Shown here: positions 55,960 through 64,000 of the stretch, piece by piece
How positions within the stretch are numbered: the stretch's first letter is position 1
How the letters are laid out: every line of letters begins with the position of its first letter
Assembly (NCBI RefSeq): GCF_009805585.1
Contig: NZ_VHIN01000002.1
Span: forward strand, 620,001-684,000
Direction: 5' to 3'
Length of the DNA: 64,000 nt
DNA from: Glutamicibacter sp. JC586
GTDB taxonomy: Bacteria; Actinomycetota; Actinomycetes; Actinomycetales; Micrococcaceae
The notes under the pieces: model-generated
What the model was told of the DNA's origin: nothing
What the model saw: the letters and a program-made list of their open reading frames with translations, nothing else
Databases searched by the model: none
Made by a program: the position numbers and the translations under genes

Positions 55960-56322
55960 TTAGTTCTCCCCACCCTTCTGGGTTGAAACAACCACAGTCA
56001 CGTGGCTGGTGCGCTTCTTGATCTGGAATGCGCGACCCTGTGCACGCGGCTGGAACCGCTTCATGGTCGGACCCTCGTCAACAAACGCTTCGCTGATAAA
56101 CAGCTCGTCCTCATTGAATGCTTCACCTGCGCGGTCCGCGGCGGCACGGGCGTTAGCCACTGCCGATGCGACAACCTTGTATACCGGCTCCGAAGCTGCC
56201 TGTGGGGCAAACTTCAAGATGGCCAGTGCTTCGTTGGTCTGCAGACCACGAACAAGGTTGACGACGCGCCGGGCCTTCATAGGCGTTACGCGGATGTGAC
56301 GCGCAATTGCCTTGGCTTCCAT
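55960..56322 (-). CDS. rplV: 50S ribosomal protein L22
   Basis: 120 residues; [20 protein letters not shown] opens the core and the hairpin that lines the exit tunnel includes [18 protein letters not shown]. Follows rpsS after 59 nt. Confidence 0.97.
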   Translation of the reverse strand: MEAKAIARHIRVTPMKARRVVNLVRGLQTNEALAILKFAPQAASEPVYKVVASAVANARAAADRAGEAFNEDELFISEAFVDEGPTMKRFQPRAQGRAFQIKKRTSHVTVVVSTQKGGEN

Positions 56323-56381
56323 TGCTATCCTTCTCTCGTCTATCGAAGAAGTGCTAAGCGATACTAGTACCCTCGCGGGGC

Positions 56382-56663
56382 CTAGCGGCGCTTGCCCTTC
56401 TTGTCGTCCTTCACGTGGCCACGGAACGTACGGGTTGGAGCAAACTCTCCGAGCTTGTGACCAACCATGGATTCGGTTACGAACACAGGAATGTGCTTGC
56501 GACCGTCATGTACGGCGATGGTGTGTCCCAGCATGTCCGGGATGATCATCGAACGGCGGGACCACGTCTTGATGACGTTCTTGGTGCCCTTATCGTTTTC
56601 AGCAACGACCTTTAGGAACAGGTGCTGATCGACGAAGGGGCCTTTCTTCAGGCTGCGTGGCAT
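56382..56663 (-). CDS. rpsS: 30S ribosomal protein S19
   Basis: 93 residues; [15 protein letters not shown] and [10 protein letters not shown]-type segment ([19 protein letters not shown]). In the head of the 30S subunit with S13. Twelve bases after rplB. Confidence 0.97.
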   Translation of the reverse strand: MPRSLKKGPFVDQHLFLKVVAENDKGTKNVIKTWSRRSMIIPDMLGHTIAVHDGRKHIPVFVTESMVGHKLGEFAPTRTFRGHVKDDKKGKRR

Positions 56664-56675
56664 GTTTCCAGGCTC

Positions 56676-57515
56676 CTATCGCTTGTTCTTGCCGGTCTTG
56701 CGACGACGCACAATGAGCTTGTCGCTTTCCTTGTTCGGACGACGGGTGCGTCCTTCACGCTTACCGTTAGGGTTGACCGGGTGACGACCACCGGAGGTCT
56801 TACCTTCACCACCACCGTGTGGGTGGTCAACTGGGTTCATGACAACGCCACGAACGGTTGGGCGAACGCCCTTCCAGCGCATACGGCCGGCCTTACCCCA
56901 GTTGATGTTGATCTGCTCAGCGTTACCAACTTCGCCGATGGTTGCGCGGCAGCGCACATCAACGTTGCGGATTTCGCCCGAAGGCAAACGCAGCTGAGCG
57001 AAGCGACCCTCACGGGCTACCAGCTGGATCGAAGCACCTGCGGAACGAGCCATCTTAGCGCCGCCACCTGGGCGAAGCTCAACAGCGTGAATCACGGTAC
57101 CAACCGGGATGTTACGCAGTGGCAGGTTGTTACCTGGCTTGATGTCAGCGTTTACGCCGGCCTCAATTGGGTCACCCTGCTTGAGGTTGTTCGGTGCGAT
57201 GATGTAGCGCTTGGTGCCGTCCACGTAGTGGAGCAGAGCGATACGAGCGGTACGGTTCGGGTCGTACTCAATGTGAGCAACCTTTGCCGGAACGCCGTCC
57301 TTATCGTGACGACGGAAGTCGATAACACGGTAAGCGCGCTTGTGTCCGCCACCCTTGTGTCGGGTGGTGATCTTACCGGAGTTGTTACGGCCGCCAGTCT
57401 TGGTGAGTGGACGAACCAGTGACTTTTCCGGAGTCGATCGGGTGATTTCTGTGAAGTCGGCTACCGACGAGCCGCGAAGGCCCGGGGTAGTCGGCTTGTA
57501 CTTACGAATTCCCAT
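56676..57515 (-). CDS. rplB: 50S ribosomal protein L2
   Basis: 279 residues; [18 protein letters not shown] is the peptidyl-transferase-adjacent signature with its conserved His. Needed for subunit joining. 33 nt after rplW. Confidence 0.97.
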   Translation of the reverse strand: MGIRKYKPTTPGLRGSSVADFTEITRSTPEKSLVRPLTKTGGRNNSGKITTRHKGGGHKRAYRVIDFRRHDKDGVPAKVAHIEYDPNRTARIALLHYVDGTKRYIIAPNNLKQGDPIEAGVNADIKPGNNLPLRNIPVGTVIHAVELRPGGGAKMARSAGASIQLVAREGRFAQLRLPSGEIRNVDVRCRATIGEVGNAEQININWGKAGRMRWKGVRPTVRGVVMNPVDHPHGGGEGKTSGGRHPVNPNGKREGRTRRPNKESDKLIVRRRKTGKNKR

Positions 57516-57548
57516 TTATTTTCAATTCCTCGTTAAAGTGGTCTCCGC

Positions 57549-57851
57549 TTAGGAAAGCGGACCGCCGAAGATGTCAATCGAGCCTTCCTTCAGGGTGATG
57601 ATGGCGCGCTTGGTGCTCTTGCGTGCCCCCCACCCGAAGCGGGTGCGCTTGCGCTTACCGGCTCGGTTGATGGTATTTACAGAATCAACCTTGACGTTGA
57701 AGATAGCTTCAACGGCGTACTTGATTTCCGTCTTGTTTGAGCTAGGAGCCACCTCGAAGGTGTACTGACCCTGGTCGATTAGACCGTAGCTCTTTTCCGA
57801 AACGACTGGTGCGATGACCACGTCGTGTGGAGCCTTGGAGTTGATGCTCAC
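57549..57851 (-). CDS. rplW: 50S ribosomal protein L23
   Basis: 100 residues; docking site for trigger factor and [22 protein letters not shown] and [17 protein letters not shown] are conserved. GTG start overlaps the rplD TGA (GTGA). Confidence 0.96.
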   Translation of the reverse strand: MSINSKAPHDVVIAPVVSEKSYGLIDQGQYTFEVAPSSNKTEIKYAVEAIFNVKVDSVNTINRAGKRKRTRFGWGARKSTKRAIITLKEGSIDIFGGPLS

Positions 57852-58450
57852 TTGGCTTCCTCCTTCTGGACCAGGGCATCGAAGGCAGCCTTGGTGAAGA
57901 CTACGTCATCCGAAACCAGAACATCGTAGGTGTTCAGCTGGTCGACGTACAGAACGTGCACAAGCTCGAGGTTGCGAACCGAAAGGGCTGCAACATCGTT
58001 GGCGCGATCGATGACGACAAGCAGGTTCTTGCGCTCGGTGAGCGAACGCAAGGTAGCCAGAGCTTCCTTGGTCGATGGGGTTTCCCCTGCAACCAAGTTC
58101 TCAATCACGTGAACGCGACCGAAGCGTGCGCGATCAGACAAAGCGCCGCGCAGTGCAGCAGCCTTCATCTTCTTCGGGGTACGCTGCGAGTAATCACGTG
58201 GGGTTGGACCGTGGACAATGCCACCGCCGGTCATGTGTGGAGCACGGATCGAACCCTGACGAGCGCGGCCGGTACCCTTCTGCTTGAACGGCTTGCGACC
58301 TGCACCCGAAACCTCGGAGCGGTCCTTGGTCTTGTGGGTACCCTGGCGGGCAGCAGCAAGCTGTGCAACGACAACCTGGTGCAGCAGCGGGACGTTGGTC
58401 TGTACGTCGAAGATCTCTGCAGGCAGTTCGACGTTAAGTGCCTTAGTCAT
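57848..58450 (-). CDS. rplD: 50S ribosomal protein L4
   Basis: 200 residues; the extended loop [20 protein letters not shown] reaches into the exit tunnel. In E. coli L4 represses the S10 operon; whether that holds here is unknown. Four bases after rplC. Confidence 0.97.
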   Translation of the reverse strand: MTKALNVELPAEIFDVQTNVPLLHQVVVAQLAAARQGTHKTKDRSEVSGAGRKPFKQKGTGRARQGSIRAPHMTGGGIVHGPTPRDYSQRTPKKMKAAALRGALSDRARFGRVHVIENLVAGETPSTKEALATLRSLTERKNLLVVIDRANDVAALSVRNLELVHVLYVDQLNTYDVLVSDDVVFTKAAFDALVQKEEAK

Positions 58451-58454
58451 TTAC

Positions 58455-59105
58455 TTATGCTCCCTTCACGGCGTTGCGTACGAGAACGACGCGGCCGCGG
58501 GCACCTGGAATGGCACCCTTGATCAGCAGGAGGTTCTTCTCAGCGTCGATAGCGTGAATGGTCAGGTTCTGAGTGGTAACACGCTCAGCACCCATACGAC
58601 CAGCCATCTTCTGTCCACGGAAAACGCGACCTGGGGTCGATGCGCCGCCGATGGAACCTGGCTTACGGTGGTTCTTGTGAGCACCGTGCGATGCGCCAAC
58701 ACCATGGAAGTTGTGGCGCTTCATCACACCGGCGAAGCCCTTACCCTTAGAGGTACCAACGACGTCGACCTTCTGGCCGGCTTCGAAGAGCTCTACGGAA
58801 AGTTCCTGGCCTGGGGTGTACTCGGCAGCGTCTGCGGTGCGCAGTTCTACCAGGTGACGACGTGGGGTTACGCCTGCAGCCTCGAAGTGACCAGCCAGTG
58901 GCTTGGTGACCTTGCGAGGATCGATCTGGCCGTAGCCGATCTGAACTGCGGTGTAGCCATCGCGCTCAGCGTTGATGAGCTTGGTGACAACGTTGCTATC
59001 AGCCTGCACGACGGTGACAGGAATCAGGTTGTTGTTCGAATCCCAAACCTGGGTCATGCCGAGCTTCGTGCCCAACAGGCCCTTGAAATTACGGGTTGCG
59101 GTCAT
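58455..59105 (-). CDS. rplC: 50S ribosomal protein L3
   Basis: 216 residues; [18 protein letters not shown] and the loop [18 protein letters not shown] near the peptidyl-transferase centre. 20 nt after rpsJ. Confidence 0.97.
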   Translation of the reverse strand: MTATRNFKGLLGTKLGMTQVWDSNNNLIPVTVVQADSNVVTKLINAERDGYTAVQIGYGQIDPRKVTKPLAGHFEAAGVTPRRHLVELRTADAAEYTPGQELSVELFEAGQKVDVVGTSKGKGFAGVMKRHNFHGVGASHGAHKNHRKPGSIGGASTPGRVFRGQKMAGRMGAERVTTQNLTIHAIDAEKNLLLIKGAIPGARGRVVLVRNAVKGA

Positions 59106-59125
59106 AGTTTTCTCGCCACCTCCCC

Positions 59126-59434
59126 TTAAAGCTTGATTTCGATGTTGACATCCGCTGGCAGGTCGAGACGCATCAGCGAATCAACAGCCTTCGGGGTCGG
59201 ATCAACGATGTCGATCAGACGCTTGTGCGTGCGCATTTCGAAGTGCTCACGGCTGTCCTTGTACTTGTGTGGCGAACGGATAACGCAGTACACGTTCTTC
59301 TCCGTTGGCAGCGGCACTGGGCCGACTACGGTTGCGCCTGCGCGCGTGACCGTCTCAACGATCTTCCGGGCTGAAACGTCAATGACCTCGTGGTCATACG
59401 ACTTCAGCCGGATGCGGATTTTCTGTCCCGCCAT
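59126..59434 (-). CDS. rpsJ: 30S ribosomal protein S10
   Basis: 102 residues from the ATG at 59434 ([19 protein letters not shown]), with AGAGG upstream; the frame open to 59506 is leader sequence. [19 protein letters not shown] is conserved. First gene of the S10 operon; in many bacteria also a transcription antitermination factor (NusE). Confidence 0.97.
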   Translation of the reverse strand: MAGQKIRIRLKSYDHEVIDVSARKIVETVTRAGATVVGPVPLPTEKNVYCVIRSPHKYKDSREHFEMRTHKRLIDIVDPTPKAVDSLMRLDLPADVNIEIKL

Positions 59435-59815
59435 GGCGTCATGCCTCTTTCTGTTAGCACTATCTAAAATTTCTGTGCCTGTATACGGGTTCTTGCGAAC
59501 CGGCACGCCTTACGCTGCGACTGAATCCGAATAAATCCGGGTTCCTCACCCGCAGGAGGCTCCGACCCCCGAACTCGGGCGTGTCGTAAATATTTCAGTC
59601 ACGACAAGACCGCAAAGTTCTACCTTTATCGAGGGCCTTATAGTTTGAAGCTGTTGTATTGATCCCGAACCACAGGCATTATCCTGTGTGAGAGTCAATC
59701 CCGGTTGTTCAAACCAGTTCCGATTACCTCAGCAAAGAGGATCGGGTTGCAATCAAGCAACTTATCTAGTCTGACAGGTTGGCCCCGATCGCGCAAATCT
59801 TTTATAGCTTTCTAG
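59435..59815 (-). promoter_or_regulatory. S10 operon leader and promoter region
   Basis: About 380 bp without a gene. It holds an inverted repeat CACAGG-N6-CCTGTG (59671-59688) enclosing a minus-strand GATAAT, a weak promoter candidate TTGCGG-N17-TATTTA (about 59615-59587), and CCCGA/TCGGG hairpin sequences near 59566-59578. A regulated S10 leader is likely but its structure is not resolved here. Confidence 0.45.
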
Positions 59816-59840
59816 CCCCGTGATCTTGACCTCACCGGGG
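59816..59840 (-). terminator. Possible terminator of the large membrane-protein gene
   Basis: CCCCGTGA/TCACCGGGG with one bulged C and an 8-nt loop, 17 nt past the stop; no T-run. Confidence 0.5.
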
Positions 59841-59856
59841 AAGAAAGCAGCACAAC

Positions 59857-62800
59857 TTACTGACCGGGCTCCCCCGGTGGGCTTGGAGGCAACGGCCCGG
59901 GTTGTTGCCAGGGCTCGGAGCCTGGCGGCATTGCCTGCTGCGTCGGCGGCCTCATCTGCTCAGGCTGTTGCCATGGCAACCGCGGCGGGCCTTGCAGTCG
60001 TTGCTCCGTGGGTGCCGTGCGTTGCACCGGGTTAGCAGGATCTTTGTCCGCGCCCTTATCAACCTTGGCCAGTTTGTAGATGGCAGCGGCGATCAACCCC
60101 AAGCCCAACAAAACAAGCCAGAGGAAGGCTAGTCCGCGCAAGAACCAGAGAATCGATGCGGTAACGGCAACTGCACCCCACCAAATCAGCAACCTGTCGC
60201 TGTGCTTCAGACTCCACGCCACAAGCGCGACAAAGAAGATCAACGCCATTAGCTGTACCGTCGAATTCGCATCAGCCAATGAACCCACAAGGCTCAGGCT
60301 GCCCGCTACCGCGGCCGCAATCAGATACCCACGAGCCAGCCGCTGATCTTTGCGCAAATACCGCCATGCCACGAGCACTACTGCGACAAGACAGAAGTAC
60401 ATTGCGGCGGAGCTGATTTTCGGAGTGGACTGAATTTGCGCGTAACTGCTGAGTCCCAGCAGTGCCGTCAACAAAAAGATGCCATCGGGCAGGTAACTGT
60501 TCACGCGAGGCGAAAGTTCGAAGTACCCGAAAACCCAGGCAGCGGCCACAATCAGTACTGCTCCCCCAACGACTGCCAGAACAACATCGTCTTGTACGTG
60601 CGCGGTCAGGCCGGCCACAACCCCAGCCAACAAGGCTGCTCCGAAGTAGAGCCTGGATGCCTCGCCACTGACATTGTTCGAATCTGTTTGTCGGTCCTTG
60701 ACTGCAGGATAGTTTGGAACCGGTTGGCGCCACCTTCCATGCAGTGTGGCCATTAGATAGAAGATCACCGCCGTCCCGAGCAACGCCCAAACAACCTCCA
60801 AGGCTTCGAGCGACCATGCTCCTGAGCGGTGACGAAGTAGCATTACCGCTCTGATCACAACATAGGCAATCACTGCACTAGCCGCAGCGGCAAACCAAGG
60901 ATTGTTGCGCGTGTGTACACATAGGGCTAGCGCGACTGCGCCCACCGCCCACGCAATGACCGCTTGCCAGGTTCCTGCCTGCCACACAGCCACCAACAGC
61001 AATGGCAACACGATTCCTGCACCGATCACTACGTGCAGATCGGTGTTACGACGAAGTCGCCATTCAAGTACTACGGCAACGAGGGCCATCAGCAGTAATA
61101 GTGAACAGGCAACACTAGGCGACCACCAAGTGCTACGGATCCAGCCAGTATCTTCGCGCAGCCCCAGGGCCGGAATGCTCAGTAAAAGCATCACTGCCGG
61201 AACTGCCGGAAGTAGATAAAGGTAAGTGGCGCCCGAAGTCTTTCGCTGCGCCCAGACACTTGCCACTGCATGAAGTCCCCAGAACATCGCGGACAGCAGC
61301 AACACCCCACGGTCGGGGCCGAACACCACAACAAAGTAAACAAGCACGCTCAGTGGTTCAAGGATTAGCAGGGCGAGGGTAATGATTTGGAGCTCTTTGC
61401 CCATCCCCTGACCTGATCGACCATGGAGTACCAGTCGAGTCAGTTGCGGTAGAACCACAGAAAGCAGTACCAATGCGAAGTGTCCGTGGATATCAACGTG
61501 TAGGGCATCGATGAACCACCAGACCATGGTACTGAACACTACCTGTGCTAAGGCCGCGTAGATCATCTTCCAGCGTTGGTCCTGAACTACCGCGCAGCTG
61601 GCCACAAAATACGTCAAAGCCAACACGCCAACAAGAATCGCTACCAGCCAGTGAGGCCGGGTGAAACTTAGCGCGTAGGTCACCGCGAGCATCGCCACAC
61701 TGCCCCAACGTACATGAGCATCCCATCGGGCCAGACCACCGGTTAGCGAGGTTAGTCGCCAACTGGCAACTATCGTGGTCACAGCGCTCAGCAAAGTCGC
61801 ACCGATGAACCAGTACAGGGAACTAACGTTCAAGAACTGCGGTAGTAACGTACCTGTACCAGCACTTCCACGCCAGACGGCCAGGGTGGTTGCAATCAAT
61901 ACGGCAGAGCCCGCAATGCGGATCAATCGAGGCGCAGACCCGCCAGCGACTTTCGAGTCAGCAGAAGAGAGTCGTAGCGTGCTGACGCAGTACCCCCAGG
62001 CGAACACGAAAACGCCCGCCCCGACACCCAATGCGAAGTTAGCACCGGCCGTGCCGTCAGTAGATTCCCAAAGGGACCCGCCGATAACAAATCCGGTGAT
62101 CATCAGCAGAACCCAACGCGTGTAACTTCTCAGGATGTGCCACTGCTTATTGGCAACCCGGCGGATCAAAAACAGCGCCGCCAGCCCCAACACTAAGGAT
62201 GGCAAGGGACGCCAGAAGTGAGCTTGGGTATCCATCAAGGCGATAATCGGTAGTCCCAAGACAACCAACACCTCGACACGGGCATATCGATAGAGCCCCA
62301 GAACAGTGAGCAGGATTAACAGTGGAATCCCGACGTAGCTGATCAACGGTGCAGCTTCGCCAAACATGTCCAGCAGGTAGCCTAGTGCTACCGATACAAG
62401 GGCAATGCCCCACAGTACCGCGCGTTCAATCTGCAGTGCTTTGCTGGTGACCGCGAACTTTGCTTGATAGCTGCGCTTGCACAGCAGAACAACAACCGCC
62501 TGCGCCGCGAAGCCAATAGCCATGGTCAATACCGTGCTCGACGTGCTGAATTCAATGTACGTTGAAGCCGCCCAGAGCATGAGCATAAAACTCAGTCGCG
62601 CGCCATAAAGCCGGTAAAGCCTAAATTCAGGTAGCAAACGGACGCTCAAGAGCAGTTGCCCGGTGAGCAGGAAGAAGATCCATAGATAGTCGCGGCTGCT
62701 CAGTTCTGGGAGTAGCACTAGGGCGAGCAGTCCAACGAGCGCGGGAAGAATTTGGGCCGTACCGGAGACCGCCGCATAAAACTGTGAGTGGCGAACACGA

Positions 62801-63663
62801 GCACTCATGGTGGCCAGCAAGAGCAGCATTACAGAGATGGCAAGCAGGAACAGCAAGTAGTAAAGCATTCCGCGTTGCATCATTGCAGCACCGGCCATAG
62901 ATGTACTGACCAAGATCAGGACGGCCATCCATGAAAGGATGCGTGAGTTCAGTCTGATAGTTGCGAAGCCGACTGCAAGGGTCGCAATTGCCGAGAAGAT
63001 AAACCAAACTACCGCCCCGGGCAGGTCAACGGTGTTGTAGGTTGCTATCGCGCAGAGTGGCAATAGAGCCAGACCGGTTCCTGCGAAAGCGGCACCAGCT
63101 GGCCTCAGTGAGCTCTTTGACGCGTGGGTTACCAGGCCTGCGATGTAGAAGACTGCAGCGAGTAGACACAGGGAAATAAGCTTGGCGTTGGGAGTCAAGG
63201 CGAAGCTGAGGAATAGCGCCGCCGCTCCGACAATCATTAGTGCCGCAACATACAAGGTGATGTTGATATTGCGAAGTTCGCGTTCCCGCTGGGTCAAGAC
63301 CCGCACTGCTTTAGCCGGTGTTACCTGAGCTTGTACTTGTTGCTGTGGCTGAGCAGGGGCTGCTGGGGCGAAGGGGCCAGAGGTGAAGTAGGGTTGGACT
63401 GGTTCTGGCGCGGCAGCTACCGGGGTGACTCCAGCCTGAGTCTGCGCTGAACTTCTCACCTGCGCATTGATGCCGTTGCTCGTATCCGCTTTTGGACCAC
63501 TTGCTGTGAAGAACGCGGCGGCAGCCTCATAGCCTTGCTGCCAGGCTTCGCGCAGTTGTGCAGAGGTGTGCGTTTGAGATTCAGACCTTCTCCGGCCCAA
63601 CCGTAGTCCGCCGAAAAACGCGGCAAGAATCAAGACGATCGATAACAAGATCAGTCCAGGCAT
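59857..63663 (-). CDS. Very large polytopic membrane protein of unknown function, 1268 aa
   Basis: Start at the ATG at 63663, eight bases after GGGGAG; a GTG three codons earlier touches that site. One N-terminal helix (PGLILLSIVLILAAFFGGL) is followed by RRR, a cytoplasmic Ala/Pro/Gln-rich linker (about 30-125), then an almost unbroken series of 30 or more hydrophobic helices from about 135 to 1200, and a Pro/Gln-rich tail. The layout resembles DUF2339-type and other giant actinobacterial membrane proteins, but I cannot name the family. It is monocistronic between tuf and rpsJ. Confidence 0.75.
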   Translation of the reverse strand: MPGLILLSIVLILAAFFGGLRLGRRRSESQTHTSAQLREAWQQGYEAAAAFFTASGPKADTSNGINAQVRSSAQTQAGVTPVAAAPEPVQPYFTSGPFAPAAPAQPQQQVQAQVTPAKAVRVLTQRERELRNINITLYVAALMIVGAAALFLSFALTPNAKLISLCLLAAVFYIAGLVTHASKSSLRPAGAAFAGTGLALLPLCAIATYNTVDLPGAVVWFIFSAIATLAVGFATIRLNSRILSWMAVLILVSTSMAGAAMMQRGMLYYLLFLLAISVMLLLLATMSARVRHSQFYAAVSGTAQILPALVGLLALVLLPELSSRDYLWIFFLLTGQLLLSVRLLPEFRLYRLYGARLSFMLMLWAASTYIEFSTSSTVLTMAIGFAAQAVVVLLCKRSYQAKFAVTSKALQIERAVLWGIALVSVALGYLLDMFGEAAPLISYVGIPLLILLTVLGLYRYARVEVLVVLGLPIIALMDTQAHFWRPLPSLVLGLAALFLIRRVANKQWHILRSYTRWVLLMITGFVIGGSLWESTDGTAGANFALGVGAGVFVFAWGYCVSTLRLSSADSKVAGGSAPRLIRIAGSAVLIATTLAVWRGSAGTGTLLPQFLNVSSLYWFIGATLLSAVTTIVASWRLTSLTGGLARWDAHVRWGSVAMLAVTYALSFTRPHWLVAILVGVLALTYFVASCAVVQDQRWKMIYAALAQVVFSTMVWWFIDALHVDIHGHFALVLLSVVLPQLTRLVLHGRSGQGMGKELQIITLALLILEPLSVLVYFVVVFGPDRGVLLLSAMFWGLHAVASVWAQRKTSGATYLYLLPAVPAVMLLLSIPALGLREDTGWIRSTWWSPSVACSLLLLMALVAVVLEWRLRRNTDLHVVIGAGIVLPLLLVAVWQAGTWQAVIAWAVGAVALALCVHTRNNPWFAAAASAVIAYVVIRAVMLLRHRSGAWSLEALEVVWALLGTAVIFYLMATLHGRWRQPVPNYPAVKDRQTDSNNVSGEASRLYFGAALLAGVVAGLTAHVQDDVVLAVVGGAVLIVAAAWVFGYFELSPRVNSYLPDGIFLLTALLGLSSYAQIQSTPKISSAAMYFCLVAVVLVAWRYLRKDQRLARGYLIAAAVAGSLSLVGSLADANSTVQLMALIFFVALVAWSLKHSDRLLIWWGAVAVTASILWFLRGLAFLWLVLLGLGLIAAAIYKLAKVDKGADKDPANPVQRTAPTEQRLQGPPRLPWQQPEQMRPPTQQAMPPGSEPWQQPGPLPPSPPGEPGQ

Positions 63664-63754
63664 AGCTGCCACTCCCCTAGTGATAAATCAGTGCGCCTTC
63701 CAATTAGACCACCTTATTGAGTTACTCACTAGTTCAAATGCCGTTAAATACGAA

Positions 63755-63786
63755 AAACCCCCAACACATTTCTGTGCTGGGGGTTT
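63755..63786 (-). terminator. Terminator of tuf
   Basis: AAACCCCCA/TGGGGGTTT plus CAC/GTG inner pairs around a 6-nt loop; a G-U pair forms only on the minus strand. T-rich flank (TTTTTCG) follows on minus. Confidence 0.87.
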
Positions 63787-63823
63787 CCCTAGTTCACTAA
63801 GGAACTACCACATCAAGTAGAGA

Positions 63824-64000
63824 CTACTTGGTGATGGTGGTTACCTTGCCCGAACCAACGGTGCGGCCGCCTTCGCGAATTGCGAAGCCGAGGCCCTCTT
63901 CCATAGCGATTGGCTGGATCAGCTCAACCGACATTTCGGTGTTGTCGCCTGGCATAACCATTTCGGTGCCCTCTGGGAGGGTGATAACGCCGGTTACGTC
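63824..64000 (-). CDS. tuf: Elongation factor Tu, C-terminal fragment
   Basis: The last 58 residues of EF-Tu (domain 3), cut by the window end. [20 protein letters not shown] and [18 protein letters not shown] are unmistakable. EF-Tu brings aminoacyl-tRNA to the ribosome. It is upstream of the S10 operon in the usual str-S10 order, with the large membrane-protein gene between. Confidence 0.97.
   Translation of the reverse strand, partial: DVTGVITLPEGTEMVMPGDNTEMSVELIQPIAMEEGLGFAIREGGRTVGSGKVTTITK

Noticed and set aside
55135-55986. 283-codon open frame antisense to rpsC
   Set aside because: Shadow of a high-G+C ribosomal gene; composition is Cys/Thr/Leu-rich noise, with no ribosome site and no known motif.
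58284-59129. 281-codon frame antisense to rplD and rplC
   Set aside because: Lies over certain genes with no start signal; a codon-bias artefact.

Overview
The window is a chromosomal segment of a high-G+C Gram-positive bacterium of the Micrococcaceae (Arthrobacter/Glutamicibacter relatives). The evidence is the actinobacterial gene order tuf - S10 - spc - secY/adk/map - infA/rpmJ/rpsM/rpsK/rpoA/rplQ - truA - rplM/rpsI/glmM - coaA/glmS/acpS/nnr - alr/tsaE/tsaB/rimI/tsaD. GTG and TTG starts are frequent, several transcripts look leaderless, and one secreted enzyme closely resembles the levan fructotransferase of Arthrobacter. The genus cannot be fixed from the sequence alone.

Layout. Positions 1-8400 hold a methyltransferase with a THUMP-like domain (5' end cut by the window edge), a YbdK-type carboxylate-amine ligase, two unknown genes, a MarR regulator with a DHA2-type drug exporter (two twin operators in front), and an FAH-family hydrolase. 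Positions 7352-12213 are a complete csc-type sucrose regulon: a LacI repressor, then divergently invertase, fructokinase and a CscB-like sucrose permease, with a well-formed promoter and an 18-bp palindromic operator. Positions 13513-20994 are a six-gene operon on the minus strand: cytoplasmic GH32 enzyme, ABC sugar-binding lipoprotein, two permeases, LacI regulator and a Tat-exported GH32 levan fructotransferase. I read it as a pathway that cuts levan outside the cell to difructose anhydride IV, imports it and hydrolyses it. The intracellular GH32 enzyme has an unusual nucleophile motif and is the best candidate for an undescribed activity.

Positions 21255-33882 carry housekeeping genes: t6A synthesis (tsaD, tsaB, tsaE), rimI, alr, mscL, coaA, glmS, acpS, nnr, ugd and glmM, mostly separated by clear hairpin terminators. 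Positions 34066-59434 are the ribosomal protein superclusters, all on the minus strand and interrupted twice by plus-strand or mixed accessory genes. The first interruption (36478-39110) is a tandem array of five paralogous small lipoproteins between rplQ and truA, a family I do not recognise; one copy has an ACG where its sisters have ATG. The second (50431-54013) splits rpsQ from rplN and carries a lipoprotein/OmpA pair, a membrane-anchored EEP phosphatase, a VOC protein and an AraC regulator. Between rpsJ and tuf lies a 1268-residue polytopic membrane protein of unknown function; the window ends inside tuf.

No tRNA, rRNA, CRISPR array, insertion sequence or prophage was seen.
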